From: JBFLVQ01 sp040758525
Lineage (GTDB): Bacteria; Acidobacteriota; Blastocatellia; Chloracidobacteriales; JADJPF01
Length of the DNA: 11,531 nucleotides
Assembly: GCA_040758525.1 (NCBI GenBank)
Contig: JBFLVQ010000270.1
Coordinates: 1 to 11,531 of the forward strand
Direction of reading: 5' to 3'
Positions 1 to 7,429 of this stretch are shown in pieces. Position numbers and translations under genes: made by a program. The stretch's first letter is position 1; each line of letters starts with the position of its first letter. The notes below the pieces were generated by a model that saw nothing but the letters and a program-made list of their open reading frames with translations, was not told the origin of the DNA and made no database searches.

Positions 1-3000
1 CCCAAACAGGTAAATATAGAGAGCAGTAGCAATGTATGATGATTGTTATTTGCCACTACTACTTCCAGGTGCTTGAACTCATCCACCTTCTTATCGATTT
101 TTGCGCATAGATATTGAGTTCCCCAACGATCATACCAGTGCACCGTAGTAGGATTGAATTTATTGATCTTCACCTGTTCGATCGTGATACCAGTATATGG
201 TGTAGCGTTTCCATTTATTATCTGTACCCTACCAGGCTCACGCCCACCATTTCTTGGTAATAACTTTAATGCTCCTTTGGCGACGGATGTTTTGGCATTG
301 CTCAAATCACGCTCATTAAGTAGTTCAACACCAGATACTCTTAATTGTTCAAGGTATGGCTTCTTTTCCTCGCTAAGAGTTGGCAACATCGCTTTCTTAA
401 GACGCTTAAGAATATCTTCTGCTTCATCAAGCAATGGTTTTGCTGCACGGCGTAATTCTGCAAACATCAGTAGCCCCCAACCATTGCCACTTAATATCAA
501 TCTGAAACCATTAGGAACTATCACCTCATTATCGACCACAGCGGCACAACCTTGGATCAAAGTGTAGGTAAGTAGGTGTCTAAAGAAGAGAGTGGCGCGA
601 TAGAGCTGATATGATGGTCTTCCCATACCATGCATCAATACCTCTCGCTCTCGTTGTTTGAACTCAAGATCATCTAGGCCATTGATCAAGAGAGAATAGA
701 GGTTTGGTAGTTTCAGTTTTGCTACTTCAAAAGTAGTGCGAGTAAGATGGAACTCTGCTAGTTCTTCTGGTTTAAGTAGATTGGCAAGATGTTTTTTAAA
801 TATGTCTGCGCCATGAAGCTGACGTGTATTTTCAAAATGCTGCTTGGCAAAATGGAAGAAAGTATTACCAGCAACTTTTACACTATCGAGTACCAAGATA
901 TCGCGATTGTGGCGAATGGCGATATCTGCTGTTCCACCTCCTACATCTACAAAAACTTGCATCTCATTTTGTGAAGGCTCAATATTAGCGCCACTAGCAA
1001 TTGCCAAACTCTCATCGACGCCCCGATGATAATCACAATCATCTATAGTATTAGCTGGATAACATAGTGTGCGAATCTGACGAATAGTGGCCTGCATCTC
1101 GGTATGGAAAGTATCCGGATCGTCAAGTGCAAGTGGGAAAGTGGCAACATAATTGTTAATAACAGCGCCTGCCTGAAAGTATAAGTCTGCATGTGCATAT
1201 AAAAGAATTGTCGCAAGAAATAGTCTACGTGCCGGTATACCTGCTCCTTTAGCCCATTTTAGATTTTCTGATGTCTGCCATTTCATACTAGTATATGTTT
1301 CCCACAGATGCGTGAATGAACCATCGGTTAGGCGATTCTCTAGACCCTTGTGTAATCCAGGAATATCAACTTTGAATAGATGGTGAGGTTGTAGTTGATC
1401 GACTCGCAGTTGTTCTAGTTCATTTAATGCTCTCTTTCTTACTAGTAAGATGGATGGAAAGAATCCTTTTGTGCCACTCCACTCAAATGGTACATAACCA
1501 GGATTCTCTGGAGGCTGCTTACCCCATAACATTGCTGGCTTAAGACTAAATAGTAGCGGTTTCGAACCCTCATCAACTTGATAAGCAAGACAGGTGTTGC
1601 TAGTACCAAAATCTACTGCTAAAGCGGCTGATTCTCCTTGACGTGGTGAATGTTCAGGAAGCGCTAAAGGAAAGAGTATGCCACGCTCAGTATCAGAAGC
1701 ATCAAATAATGTTAATGCCTTGGGGCGATTAGGTTGTGTAGTCTGATTTAACACACTGACATAAACATCGCCTTCAATTTCGTAGATCTTTCCTAGTTTA
1801 CCCTGTTCATCAATAAGTGCCAGCCGTCCACATTCTGACTTTTTTACCCCAGCGCCTTCCGCAACATATAGATGCCATTTTTCAGAAACCTTTGGTGGCC
1901 AAAGGGCAAGACTGAGGTTGGGCAGATCTTTGGAGATAATTGGACTAGTACTCACTTTGATCTCAAAACCGATTACCATAATCTTCCAGTCAACTCCTTC
2001 TCCGTATTGAGCCAATGTTGCAGAGAAGTGATCGCTGGGCCGTTCCATTGTCTCAGGAAAATGCTCAAAGAATACCTGTTTCAATGGTGTCAGACATATT
2101 GCTATCTCATCATCATTCAAGACCGACCATATGCCACCATAACCACTAGCATCAATCCTGTTTACTATGTTTACTTTAAGTCCGTGGGTATCAGAATTTT
2201 TTGCTACTTTGCACCAGTAGGGTTTTTCTATCAGTAGATCTTTAATTAGAACAATACTATCGTAGTTGCCTAAACGCTGACGTATTGTCTTACCATCAAA
2301 AATTATCGATATTTCACTATCGCTCGCTCTAGTGTACTGAATAGGTGATGGCAAACCTGCCTCGATCGGGGTTGTCATAGATGTAGATAGTTGTGTTAAC
2401 CCATCTAATAGATAATAGACATATCCTTTACCATCTGCGGTCGGTTTTCTCAAAGGATATTTTGCTAATAATTGATCTGGTGTAAGTGAATTATTGCCCC
2501 AGGTATTTGGATCGGAAGAGAGATTTTTAATTATCAGAGAGATATCAGGAATAGATTGAAAGCTGGTCTCGACAGTTTCATAAAAATAGTTGAGCAATTT
2601 CTTATATTCGCCCTCCAGTACACTATATGCCAGGCTCTTTAGATGTTCATAGAACTCTTTTAGCCTCTGATTATTGGTAAGAAACTGCTGTTTTATACGT
2701 GGCCAACAAAGCTCACCTTGCTCTAAATAAGGGGACAATAATGTACTCTTGTGCCAATCTGAGCGACCTCGTGCTGGAAAGAATATTAGCGGTTCAAAAT
2801 AACCACCGATCACTGTTCCATCATTGAGTTTAAGTACTCCTATCCTGGTCAAGCGGCTGTCGCCCAATGGATATGTTCCTATCAGTGCTGGCCATAAGTG
2901 TCGATCATATTTATTCCGTAAAGTTTCACTGGACAGCCAATCTAAATGTGCAACTCTGAAATAATGTAGCAGTAATAGACTGCCCCATTCTTCTAGTGCA

Positions 3001-3194
3001 CGATGATTGCGCTCTTCTAGTAATCGACGAAATGCATAGGTTTGTGCCCATACAGTAGGAAAAGTCTCAAAGAATTTTGCATTGTAGTCTGGAATATTTA
3101 TCCGATCTTTAATGATCGGCTGGAAAGAGTGCTTAGATATCTGTCCCAACTCCTGTCCAAGAATATTCAAATTTATCAATACTTGAACCGGCAT
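1..3194 (-). CDS. Actin/Hsp70-fold ATPase with long unassigned N-terminal region, 3' end outside window
   Basis: The frame opens at ATG 3194 and stays open through 1,064 codons to the left edge, so the C-terminus is missing. A Shine-Dalgarno sequence GGGAGGA sits 7 bases before the ATG, which fixes the start. Residues about 1-520 form a tryptophan-rich region I cannot assign to a family. From about residue 520 an actin/Hsp70-type nucleotide-binding domain is visible. Phosphate-1 is DFGTSNT (D528-T534). Phosphate-2 is DVGGGTAD (D750-D757), preceded by an Hsp70-like helix ESLAIASGANI. An adenosine-type motif LSGNGWG lies at about 901-907. These motifs predict ATP binding and probably hydrolysis. 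It is far longer than DnaK (about 640) or MreB (about 340). The enterobacterial SrfB proteins are of similar size and may be distant relatives, but I could not test that. It is the fourth gene of the operon, 47 bases after the tubulin-like gene. The superfamily is well supported; the cellular role is inference. Confidence 0.9.
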   Translation of the reverse strand, partial: MPVQVLINLNILGQELGQISKHSFQPIIKDRINIPDYNAKFFETFPTVWAQTYAFRRLLEERNHRALEEWGSLLLLHYFRVAHLDWLSSETLRNKYDRHLWPALIGTYPLGDSRLTRIGVLKLNDGTVIGGYFEPLIFFPARGRSDWHKSTLLSPYLEQGELCWPRIKQQFLTNNQRLKEFYEHLKSLAYSVLEGEYKKLLNYFYETVETSFQSIPDISLIIKNLSSDPNTWGNNSLTPDQLLAKYPLRKPTADGKGYVYYLLDGLTQLSTSMTTPIEAGLPSPIQYTRASDSEISIIFDGKTIRQRLGNYDSIVLIKDLLIEKPYWCKVAKNSDTHGLKVNIVNRIDASGYGGIWSVLNDDEIAICLTPLKQVFFEHFPETMERPSDHFSATLAQYGEGVDWKIMVIGFEIKVSTSPIISKDLPNLSLALWPPKVSEKWHLYVAEGAGVKKSECGRLALIDEQGKLGKIYEIEGDVYVSVLNQTTQPNRPKALTLFDASDTERGILFPLALPEHSPRQGESAALAVDFGTSNTCLAYQVDEGSKPLLFSLKPAMLWGKQPPENPGYVPFEWSGTKGFFPSILLVRKRALNELEQLRVDQLQPHHLFKVDIPGLHKGLENRLTDGSFTHLWETYTSMKWQTSENLKWAKGAGIPARRLFLATILLYAHADLYFQAGAVINNYVATFPLALDDPDTFHTEMQATIRQIRTLCYPANTIDDCDYHRGVDESLAIASGANIEPSQNEMQVFVDVGGGTADIAIRHNRDILVLDSVKVAGNTFFHFAKQHFENTRQLHGADIFKKHLANLLKPEELAEFHLTRTTFEVAKLKLPNLYSLLINGLDDLEFKQREREVLMHGMGRPSYQLYRATLFFRHLLTYTLIQGCAAVVDNEVIVPNGFRLILSGNGWGLLMFAELRRAAKPLLDEAEDILKRLKKAMLPTLSEEKKPYLEQLRVSGVELLNERDLSNAKTSVAKGALKLLPRNGGREPGRVQIINGNATPYTGITIEQVKINKFNPTTVHWYDRWGTQYLCAKIDKKVDEFKHLEVVVANNNHHTLLLLSIFTCL

Positions 3195-3241
3195 CTTAAT
3201 TCCTCCCAATAGCCATTCAATAGTAGTAAGGAATAACTAGG

Positions 3242-4969
3242 TTATTTTTTCTCGTAGAGTAGTGACCAGAGCAGACGTAAATAGCCTCCCAAGCTGTAAT
3301 CAGGCCCTGGATCGATTTCGCTAAACTCTCTTGTTGATATCTTTATTGCCGAGCTTCCTAGTGTTAGTGGTTCTTTAGGCTCGTAATAGTTAAAGAAAGT
3401 CTTTGATGCCAACTTACCTGTGACTTGCTCAACATATTCATTTTTGTTGGCAAGTAGTGGTTTCAATTCTTGTTCATCGCCATCTTTATCCCATCCTAGC
3501 GTTAAGACCGCACCATTATCATCACTTTGTGAATAGAATGTTGCTTTGATCGAGTTAGCGATAATGTCTAATGCTTGGCGATAGGATATATGATCCCGCT
3601 GTTGTCTTATTGTATTGCCATCATAATGCTTTAATAATCGAAAGTTGCCCCAGCCTTTGGCGGGTTTATCCCAAGGAAGTTGATGTAGTACCAAATGGTG
3701 TAAGATTGCTGTTGCTAGTACTACGCGCTCTGGATCTATCTTTTCTGTTGATCGTTCGCCAAGCTCATAGTGAGGCAGATCACGTAAGCGCATCTTTTGA
3801 GAGTCTAATGTCTCAGTTGTGCCAGCAATATAATGTGTGCAACCTGTTGGTGATGTTGAACGCGAGAAGAAATTTAGCGCTGAGATTGCCGCTGCTACTT
3901 CTGCTGAGTTAAGCGGATTAACCTGTCTTTGACCACCATTACTCCAATAAGCCAATGTATCAGGCACAGGCTTGCCAATAAGATATACTTCATTGAAATA
4001 AGAGGCGACCTGTTGATTAAAGTAGTTGAGACTCTGTCTAGTTCGTGCTTCCATCTCGTTAGGATCGGCATAAAACCCTAACAGAATCTGTTTAGCCAAC
4101 TCTCTCTTCTCTTCTGGAGTAAGCTCATTAAAACTTACTTCCTGATCAAGTCGCTTTACTGCAGCCTCGATCTCTGCTGTAGTAACCTCTTCTTTATCGA
4201 GAAGAGTAAGTGGTGGTTGTGGTGGTTTAGCATAAGGCGCCAATAGACAAGCGCCAATTCGCCAAGGCTCTGGTGAAATATTCCTCAATTTCTCTTCACC
4301 AAGAAATTTACCTGTTACTGGCACACCGCAAGCTCCTGTTCCGCCATGTAGGCTGCCGCATAAAAAGAAGTTTGTTGGGACATTTTGAAAGCGATTGAAT
4401 CTCACTGCTTTGCCACCGGCAGTGTTCTCATCCCTGAGAGTTTCAACAAACACACCTATTACTGCTGCACCAATGAATGGTTTTTGATAAAAACCTCGAT
4501 CTATCGTGATGTCTAGATCCTTTGCTCCATAGAAGGGATTCAATACTGGTTTGGAAGAGGGCTTCTTCTCCTCTTCAGTATCAAGAATACCGCGTAGTGT
4601 CTTTGCCATACCCCCTTTCTTAGTACTAGTAAGCGCATGATTATCTAATTGAAAAGGATCTAATTGGCGAATATTGGTATCGATCTCCATTGCCCAACGA
4701 CTCGATACTGTACCATCTGGATTGATCTTGCTACCCAATATCTCTTGTAATTGCTGATATGCCTGTACAGCTTTGAGCAGTGTACTACCAGCACCAGAAC
4801 TTACATCTGGATCAAGACGCCAAATCTCTAGTTTTTCACCAGCGCTAGTTAAGGTGTTATTCTCGTCTCGTCTGGTGGGGAATCCCATTGCTAGCAATCG
4901 TACAAGTGCTTCTGCTACTTTTGTACCACTACCACCAACAGCAATAAAAACATTTCTAGGTTTTTGCAT
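3242..4969 (-). CDS. Tubulin/FtsZ-like protein (tubulin-like superfamily, putative GTPase)
   Basis: This 575-residue protein starts at ATG 4969 with GAGG 7 bases upstream. The N-terminus runs from a hydrophobic strand into a glycine-rich loop, VFIAVGGSGTKVAEAL (about residues 7-22), in the place of the T1 nucleotide loop of FtsZ and tubulin. The tubulin signature (T4 loop) is clear as GGTGACG at residues 209-215, after the strand FFLCGSLH. Together these place it in the tubulin-like families described for bacteria and archaea rather than among true FtsZ, which is about 350-400 residues long. I do not find a clean FtsZ T7 catalytic loop (NxDxxD), so GTP binding is likelier than efficient polymer-stimulated hydrolysis. 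There is no signal peptide or membrane span, so it should be cytoplasmic. It begins 12 bases after the membrane-protein gene and precedes the actin-like gene, so it is probably co-translated with partners that tether it to the membrane. Confidence 0.85.
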   Translation of the reverse strand: MQKPRNVFIAVGGSGTKVAEALVRLLAMGFPTRRDENNTLTSAGEKLEIWRLDPDVSSGAGSTLLKAVQAYQQLQEILGSKINPDGTVSSRWAMEIDTNIRQLDPFQLDNHALTSTKKGGMAKTLRGILDTEEEKKPSSKPVLNPFYGAKDLDITIDRGFYQKPFIGAAVIGVFVETLRDENTAGGKAVRFNRFQNVPTNFFLCGSLHGGTGACGVPVTGKFLGEEKLRNISPEPWRIGACLLAPYAKPPQPPLTLLDKEEVTTAEIEAAVKRLDQEVSFNELTPEEKRELAKQILLGFYADPNEMEARTRQSLNYFNQQVASYFNEVYLIGKPVPDTLAYWSNGGQRQVNPLNSAEVAAAISALNFFSRSTSPTGCTHYIAGTTETLDSQKMRLRDLPHYELGERSTEKIDPERVVLATAILHHLVLHQLPWDKPAKGWGNFRLLKHYDGNTIRQQRDHISYRQALDIIANSIKATFYSQSDDNGAVLTLGWDKDGDEQELKPLLANKNEYVEQVTGKLASKTFFNYYEPKEPLTLGSSAIKISTREFSEIDPGPDYSLGGYLRLLWSLLYEKK

Positions 4970-4981
4970 CTCTTTACCTCA

Positions 4982-5470
4982 CTAAAAAAGCTCTCTTCGC
5001 CAAAAGACCAGATGACCAAGAGAGACTAAAATTGCGTAGATAAGCCAAGAAGACAGTATTCCATTCAATAGCCCATATACAGCGACAACAGTAAAAAAGA
5101 CATCATCTGCATACCATAAAAATGTCAGACTGATAAAATTGAGAAGTAGGCCAACAGCAAGAAATAGAATCGTCTGTCTTCTTGTCCATATTCTATGCTT
5201 CTCGACAATGGCAAATATCTTCATCAGCCACTTGATCAAGAGCATCACAATTGCAAAAGTGAATGCAATCAACAGTGAAGTAGCAAACCAACTATTAGCA
5301 ACCACAATCCAATCGGATGTTATTGTGCGCATTATTGGATCAGTCACAAACAGTCTAAGAATAAATTCAGGTAACCAGAGAGCTAATGCTAATGAATGTT
5401 GAATATAACTTAATACTACCTGCCATATGGCAAAAGTATCTATATAGGAATCAATGTCTTTCCAGATCAT
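4982..5470 (-). CDS. Small multi-pass membrane protein of unknown family
   Basis: The product is about 162 residues and very hydrophobic, with about four membrane segments. Numbered from the upstream in-frame ATG at 5482, they lie at roughly residues 17-46 (weaker, amphipathic), 58-95, 104-124 and 128-158, joined by short basic loops (for example EKHRIWTRRQ). I chose ATG 5470 because the bases just before it read GGGAGGAGAA, a strong Shine-Dalgarno that itself overlaps the alternative ATG at 5482. The 5482 start has no ribosome binding site of its own and would add only MGGE. I recognise no family and no catalytic motif. It lies between the vWA lipoprotein (44-base gap to its stop) and the tubulin-like gene (12-base gap). 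This context suggests it anchors or links the cytoplasmic filament-type proteins to the envelope; that role is inference. Confidence 0.8.
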   Translation of the reverse strand: MIWKDIDSYIDTFAIWQVVLSYIQHSLALALWLPEFILRLFVTDPIMRTITSDWIVVANSWFATSLLIAFTFAIVMLLIKWLMKIFAIVEKHRIWTRRQTILFLAVGLLLNFISLTFLWYADDVFFTVVAVYGLLNGILSSWLIYAILVSLGHLVFWRRELF

Positions 5471-5526
5471 TTCTCCTCCCATGCGTTCTGCAACTAGCTT
5501 GTATGGAGTCTTTACTATTGATCGAC

Positions 5527-6981
5527 TTAGTATGGGCCGATACGAAACTGTAGACTGGCAGCAGTCTTCTCCTTTATAAAATCATTATTCCAGAGTCCTG
5601 CCACGACTCTAGGAAATCGATATGTTTTAGTAGTCTCACTAATTATGTAGTCTTGATCTGTAGACCATTTATGTATCCAATTTGGTCCATCGTTTTGCGC
5701 TAGTTTTTCTCTGCTGAACACGCCCTCTAGATTGTAGAAGCACCAATCTCTTCTCTTGCCAGGAATACCCCAATCTGCCTTAAGTTTTAAGGCAATTGTA
5801 CCATCGGAATTTATCAATGGTTCACCATCGATCAAGACTTGTGGATATCTCTGTCGTGAGCATTCTATGTCTTGTGGACAATATGGTGTCAACTTCCAGT
5901 CTAAGAGATTAGCAATCTCTTTTTGGGTGAGACCATCAAGGGCATTGTTAGTCAATGGTAGTTTAGTAATTACCAGATTATAGCTCTCTACAGATGTATT
6001 GACATCTAACCAGAGAGTATATTTCAAACCAGTTTTGCTAGCCTCTGGTATTAACAGAGATCTCTTATTGGTTGAGCTTATATTCCATTTTGTACCATCT
6101 GGCATACAGGGATCAGTGTATAGCGTTGTAAAATCATATTCTTGTAACAAACTATCTGTTTCATAGTTTGGCACTGTAGCAATAATCTCTTTAATCCTCT
6201 TTTTCAGAGCCTCGACAAACTCTTTAAGCCTGTTGTGATCGGGTGAGAAGATAAATAGATAAAAAGGTCGGAACTTTTTTACATCGTTACCACTCTCCCA
6301 AGCAATACGCAATTGATCATTGGTCTCCGGGATAATCGCAGCATCAGCAAATTGGCTCTTTACTCCAATAACACAACCTGCCCATCCTTGTTTTATCAAA
6401 CTCTGTAAGGATACTTTAAGACTACTAGGGTCCACTCCACCTGCTACTTTTGACTCTATCCCATCACTTATTAATATATGTAGTCGAGCAACACTCTTCT
6501 CTTGATCAATTTGATTATTAGTAGACTGTCTACTTGGTACACTCTCTGTGAATGTCTGTACTGCTTTTGCAATATTGGTTATCCCTTTATGATAAAAACT
6601 TGCATCATGAGTTGCGCGATCAAATTCACTGCCACTGCTCTCGAATCTACCTACTGATTCACTGACACGACGCATATAGAAATGTAAATTTGCTTCGCTA
6701 GTCACAATATCTTGTAATTTGGCTAAGGTTCTACTGTAGATCGTTTGTTGTGTAGTCTCATCATTCCAATTCATATAGAGAAACCCTCTCATACTAGCGC
6801 TTTCATCAATGTAGGCAACTATATTGTCAGTGCTAACTGTTGTTGACTGAGATAATGTAGATGCACAGTCTTGTCGCTCTATTGGCCACGTTGGAGGTGA
6901 TGAGTAACAACTCAACATCGTGTTGATAGCAAGTACACTAATTATTAATAGACTTCTTCTTAGATAACTGACTAAAACCAT
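5527..6981 (-). CDS. von Willebrand A-domain protein, probable lipoprotein, first gene of operon
   Basis: This 484-residue protein starts at ATG 6981, with AAGGAG 9 bases upstream. The N-terminus is a signal peptide: arginines at 8-9, a hydrophobic core at about 11-23, then MLSC with Cys25. That resembles a lipobox, although Met at -3 is not canonical, so lipidation is probable rather than certain. A vWA fold follows. The metal-site motif DxSxS is DESAS (D59-S63), the MIDAS threonine is probably T135 (HKGITNIAKA), and the later aspartate is D173 in LHILISDG. All MIDAS positions look intact, so metal-dependent protein binding is likely. Residues about 190-484 are not assignable to a family by eye. 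The protein should be exported and membrane-anchored. As the first gene after the promoter at 7007-7039 and directly upstream of a membrane protein, it may be the outward-facing adhesion or scaffold part of the system. Confidence 0.85.
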   Translation of the reverse strand: MVLVSYLRRSLLIISVLAINTMLSCYSSPPTWPIERQDCASTLSQSTTVSTDNIVAYIDESASMRGFLYMNWNDETTQQTIYSRTLAKLQDIVTSEANLHFYMRRVSESVGRFESSGSEFDRATHDASFYHKGITNIAKAVQTFTESVPSRQSTNNQIDQEKSVARLHILISDGIESKVAGGVDPSSLKVSLQSLIKQGWAGCVIGVKSQFADAAIIPETNDQLRIAWESGNDVKKFRPFYLFIFSPDHNRLKEFVEALKKRIKEIIATVPNYETDSLLQEYDFTTLYTDPCMPDGTKWNISSTNKRSLLIPEASKTGLKYTLWLDVNTSVESYNLVITKLPLTNNALDGLTQKEIANLLDWKLTPYCPQDIECSRQRYPQVLIDGEPLINSDGTIALKLKADWGIPGKRRDWCFYNLEGVFSREKLAQNDGPNWIHKWSTDQDYIISETTKTYRFPRVVAGLWNNDFIKEKTAASLQFRIGPY

Positions 6982-7006
6982 TTCTAATTACTCCTTGTGA
7001 TAATGG

Positions 7007-7039
7007 TATAAACGATATTGGATCAGGATAACCGACAGA
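7007..7039 (-). promoter_or_regulatory. Putative promoter of the vWA-membrane-tubulin-actin operon
   Basis: On the minus strand TCTGTCGGTT (7039-7030) is followed after exactly 17 bases by TTTATA (7012-7007), preceded by CG. The same arrangement occurs before the 310-residue gene (8448-8416), which is the main support. Transcription would begin near 7000 and give a leader of about 20 bases that ends in the ribosome binding site of the vWA gene. The upstream box is not a standard TTGACA, so an alternative sigma factor or an activator is possible. Confidence 0.5.
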
Positions 7040-7068
7040 ATTAGAAAAATTTCCACCTGTGCGGATGA

Positions 7069-7162
7069 GATCTTGAGCCGCGCAGTGGTGAAATACCTTT
7101 AGGCTGGCACAAGAGAGGATGATCTTGAGCCCTGTAGCGGTGAGATACCTTTAGGCCGGCGC
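7069..7162. repeat. Tandem 42-base repeat, two copies plus a third inverted copy at the right end
   Basis: Copy 1 (7069-7110) and copy 2 (7121-7162) begin GATCTTGAGCC and share GGTGA.ATACCTTTAGGC; about 35 of 42 positions agree, with a period of 52 bases. A third, diverged copy lies inverted within the right arm, read on the minus strand from about 7326 downward (GTCTTGAGCCGCGTAGCGG). This shows the element grew by duplication of a smaller palindromic module. Confidence 0.6.
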
Positions 7163-7320
7163 GTAAGCGCCGGTACCGATCAATAAATAGAATAGAGCTC
7201 CGTAGGAGCGATAGATTGAATTGGCATAGATAATCTGTCGCCTTTTCCGGGCTTGCTGGCTCTACCATTCTATTCCCAGGGCTTACGCCCTGTGCTAAAG
7301 ATCTACCGCCGCTACGCGGC
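7156..7320. repeat. Cluster of four short GC hairpins with GTA-type loops (REP-like modules)
   Basis: Four perfect hairpins lie inside the element. At 7156-7173 the stem is CCGGCGC with loop GTAA. At 7197-7209 it is GCTCC with loop GTA. At 7277-7292 it is CAGGGC with loop TTAC. At 7308-7320 it is GCCGC with loop TAC. The loops read GTA or GTAA on one strand or the other, so the modules have orientation. Decayed versions lie in the left arm near 7077-7089 and 7129-7139. They resemble repetitive extragenic palindromes. Confidence 0.6.
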
Positions 7321-7375
7321 TCAAGACCTAATCCGCACAGGTAGAAAAATTTTGTGAGAATTGAGGTGGGTTTTA

Positions 7376-7419
7376 ATCATAATGGCACAAAAAAATACCC
7401 TTCTTTGTGCCATTGTGAT
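7376..7419 (-). terminator. Strong hairpin after the 310-residue gene, probable terminator or 3' stabiliser
   Basis: Bases 7376-7391 pair with 7404-7419 in a 16-base stem (15 Watson-Crick pairs and one G-T), including the perfect 11-base arm AATGGCACAAA, with a 12-base loop. It begins 10 bases after the stop codon at 7430. No clear T-tract follows the stem on the minus strand, so it is atypical for an intrinsic terminator and may instead protect the 3' end of the message. Confidence 0.5.
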
Positions 7420-7429
7420 GGTAAGTGGA

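Larger units (their letters stand above)
7053..7341. mobile_element. MITE-like non-autonomous element with terminal inverted repeats and 11-base target duplication
   Basis: The ends are inverted copies: left 7055-7090 against right 7342-7307 agree at about 31 of 36 positions, including a perfect 12-base ACCTGTGCGGAT. The direct repeat TAGAAAAATTT at 7042-7052 and again at 7342-7352 flanks the element, spaced exactly 300 bases apart, as expected for a target-site duplication; it overlaps the last TIR base by one. An AT-rich duplication of this length resembles IS4-type transposition (family knowledge, not proven here). There is no transposase gene inside. The interior is made of short GC hairpins and tandem repeats. 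It sits immediately upstream of the operon promoter. Confidence 0.6.
7042..7352. repeat. 11-base direct repeat flanking the MITE-like element (candidate target-site duplication)
   Basis: TAGAAAAATTT occurs at 7042-7052 and identically at 7342-7352. The flanks of the two copies differ (T before the left copy, G before the right), so the match is exactly 11 bases. Removing one copy plus the element would restore a simple AT-rich spacer between the hairpin at 7376-7419 and the operon promoter. Confidence 0.55.

Noticed and set aside
154..567. Plus-strand open frame of 137 codons
   Set aside because: It is opposite the ATPase domain of the actin-like gene, including the adenosine motif; it is low in recognisable structure and is a shadow frame.
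1872..2237. Plus-strand open frame of 121 codons
   Set aside because: It is antisense to the actin-like gene, whose own frame is continuous with recognisable motifs; the plus frame shows no domain.
7041..7268. Minus-strand open frame of 75 codons in the non-coding region
   Set aside because: It lies inside the repeat element; its codons are made of the hairpins and tandem repeats, and it has no ribosome binding site. It is a typical false gene on repeats.
7069..7326. Possible CRISPR array from the repeated units
   Set aside because: Only two direct copies plus one inverted copy exist, with degenerate sequence and no regular spacers; the structure fits palindromic repeats instead.
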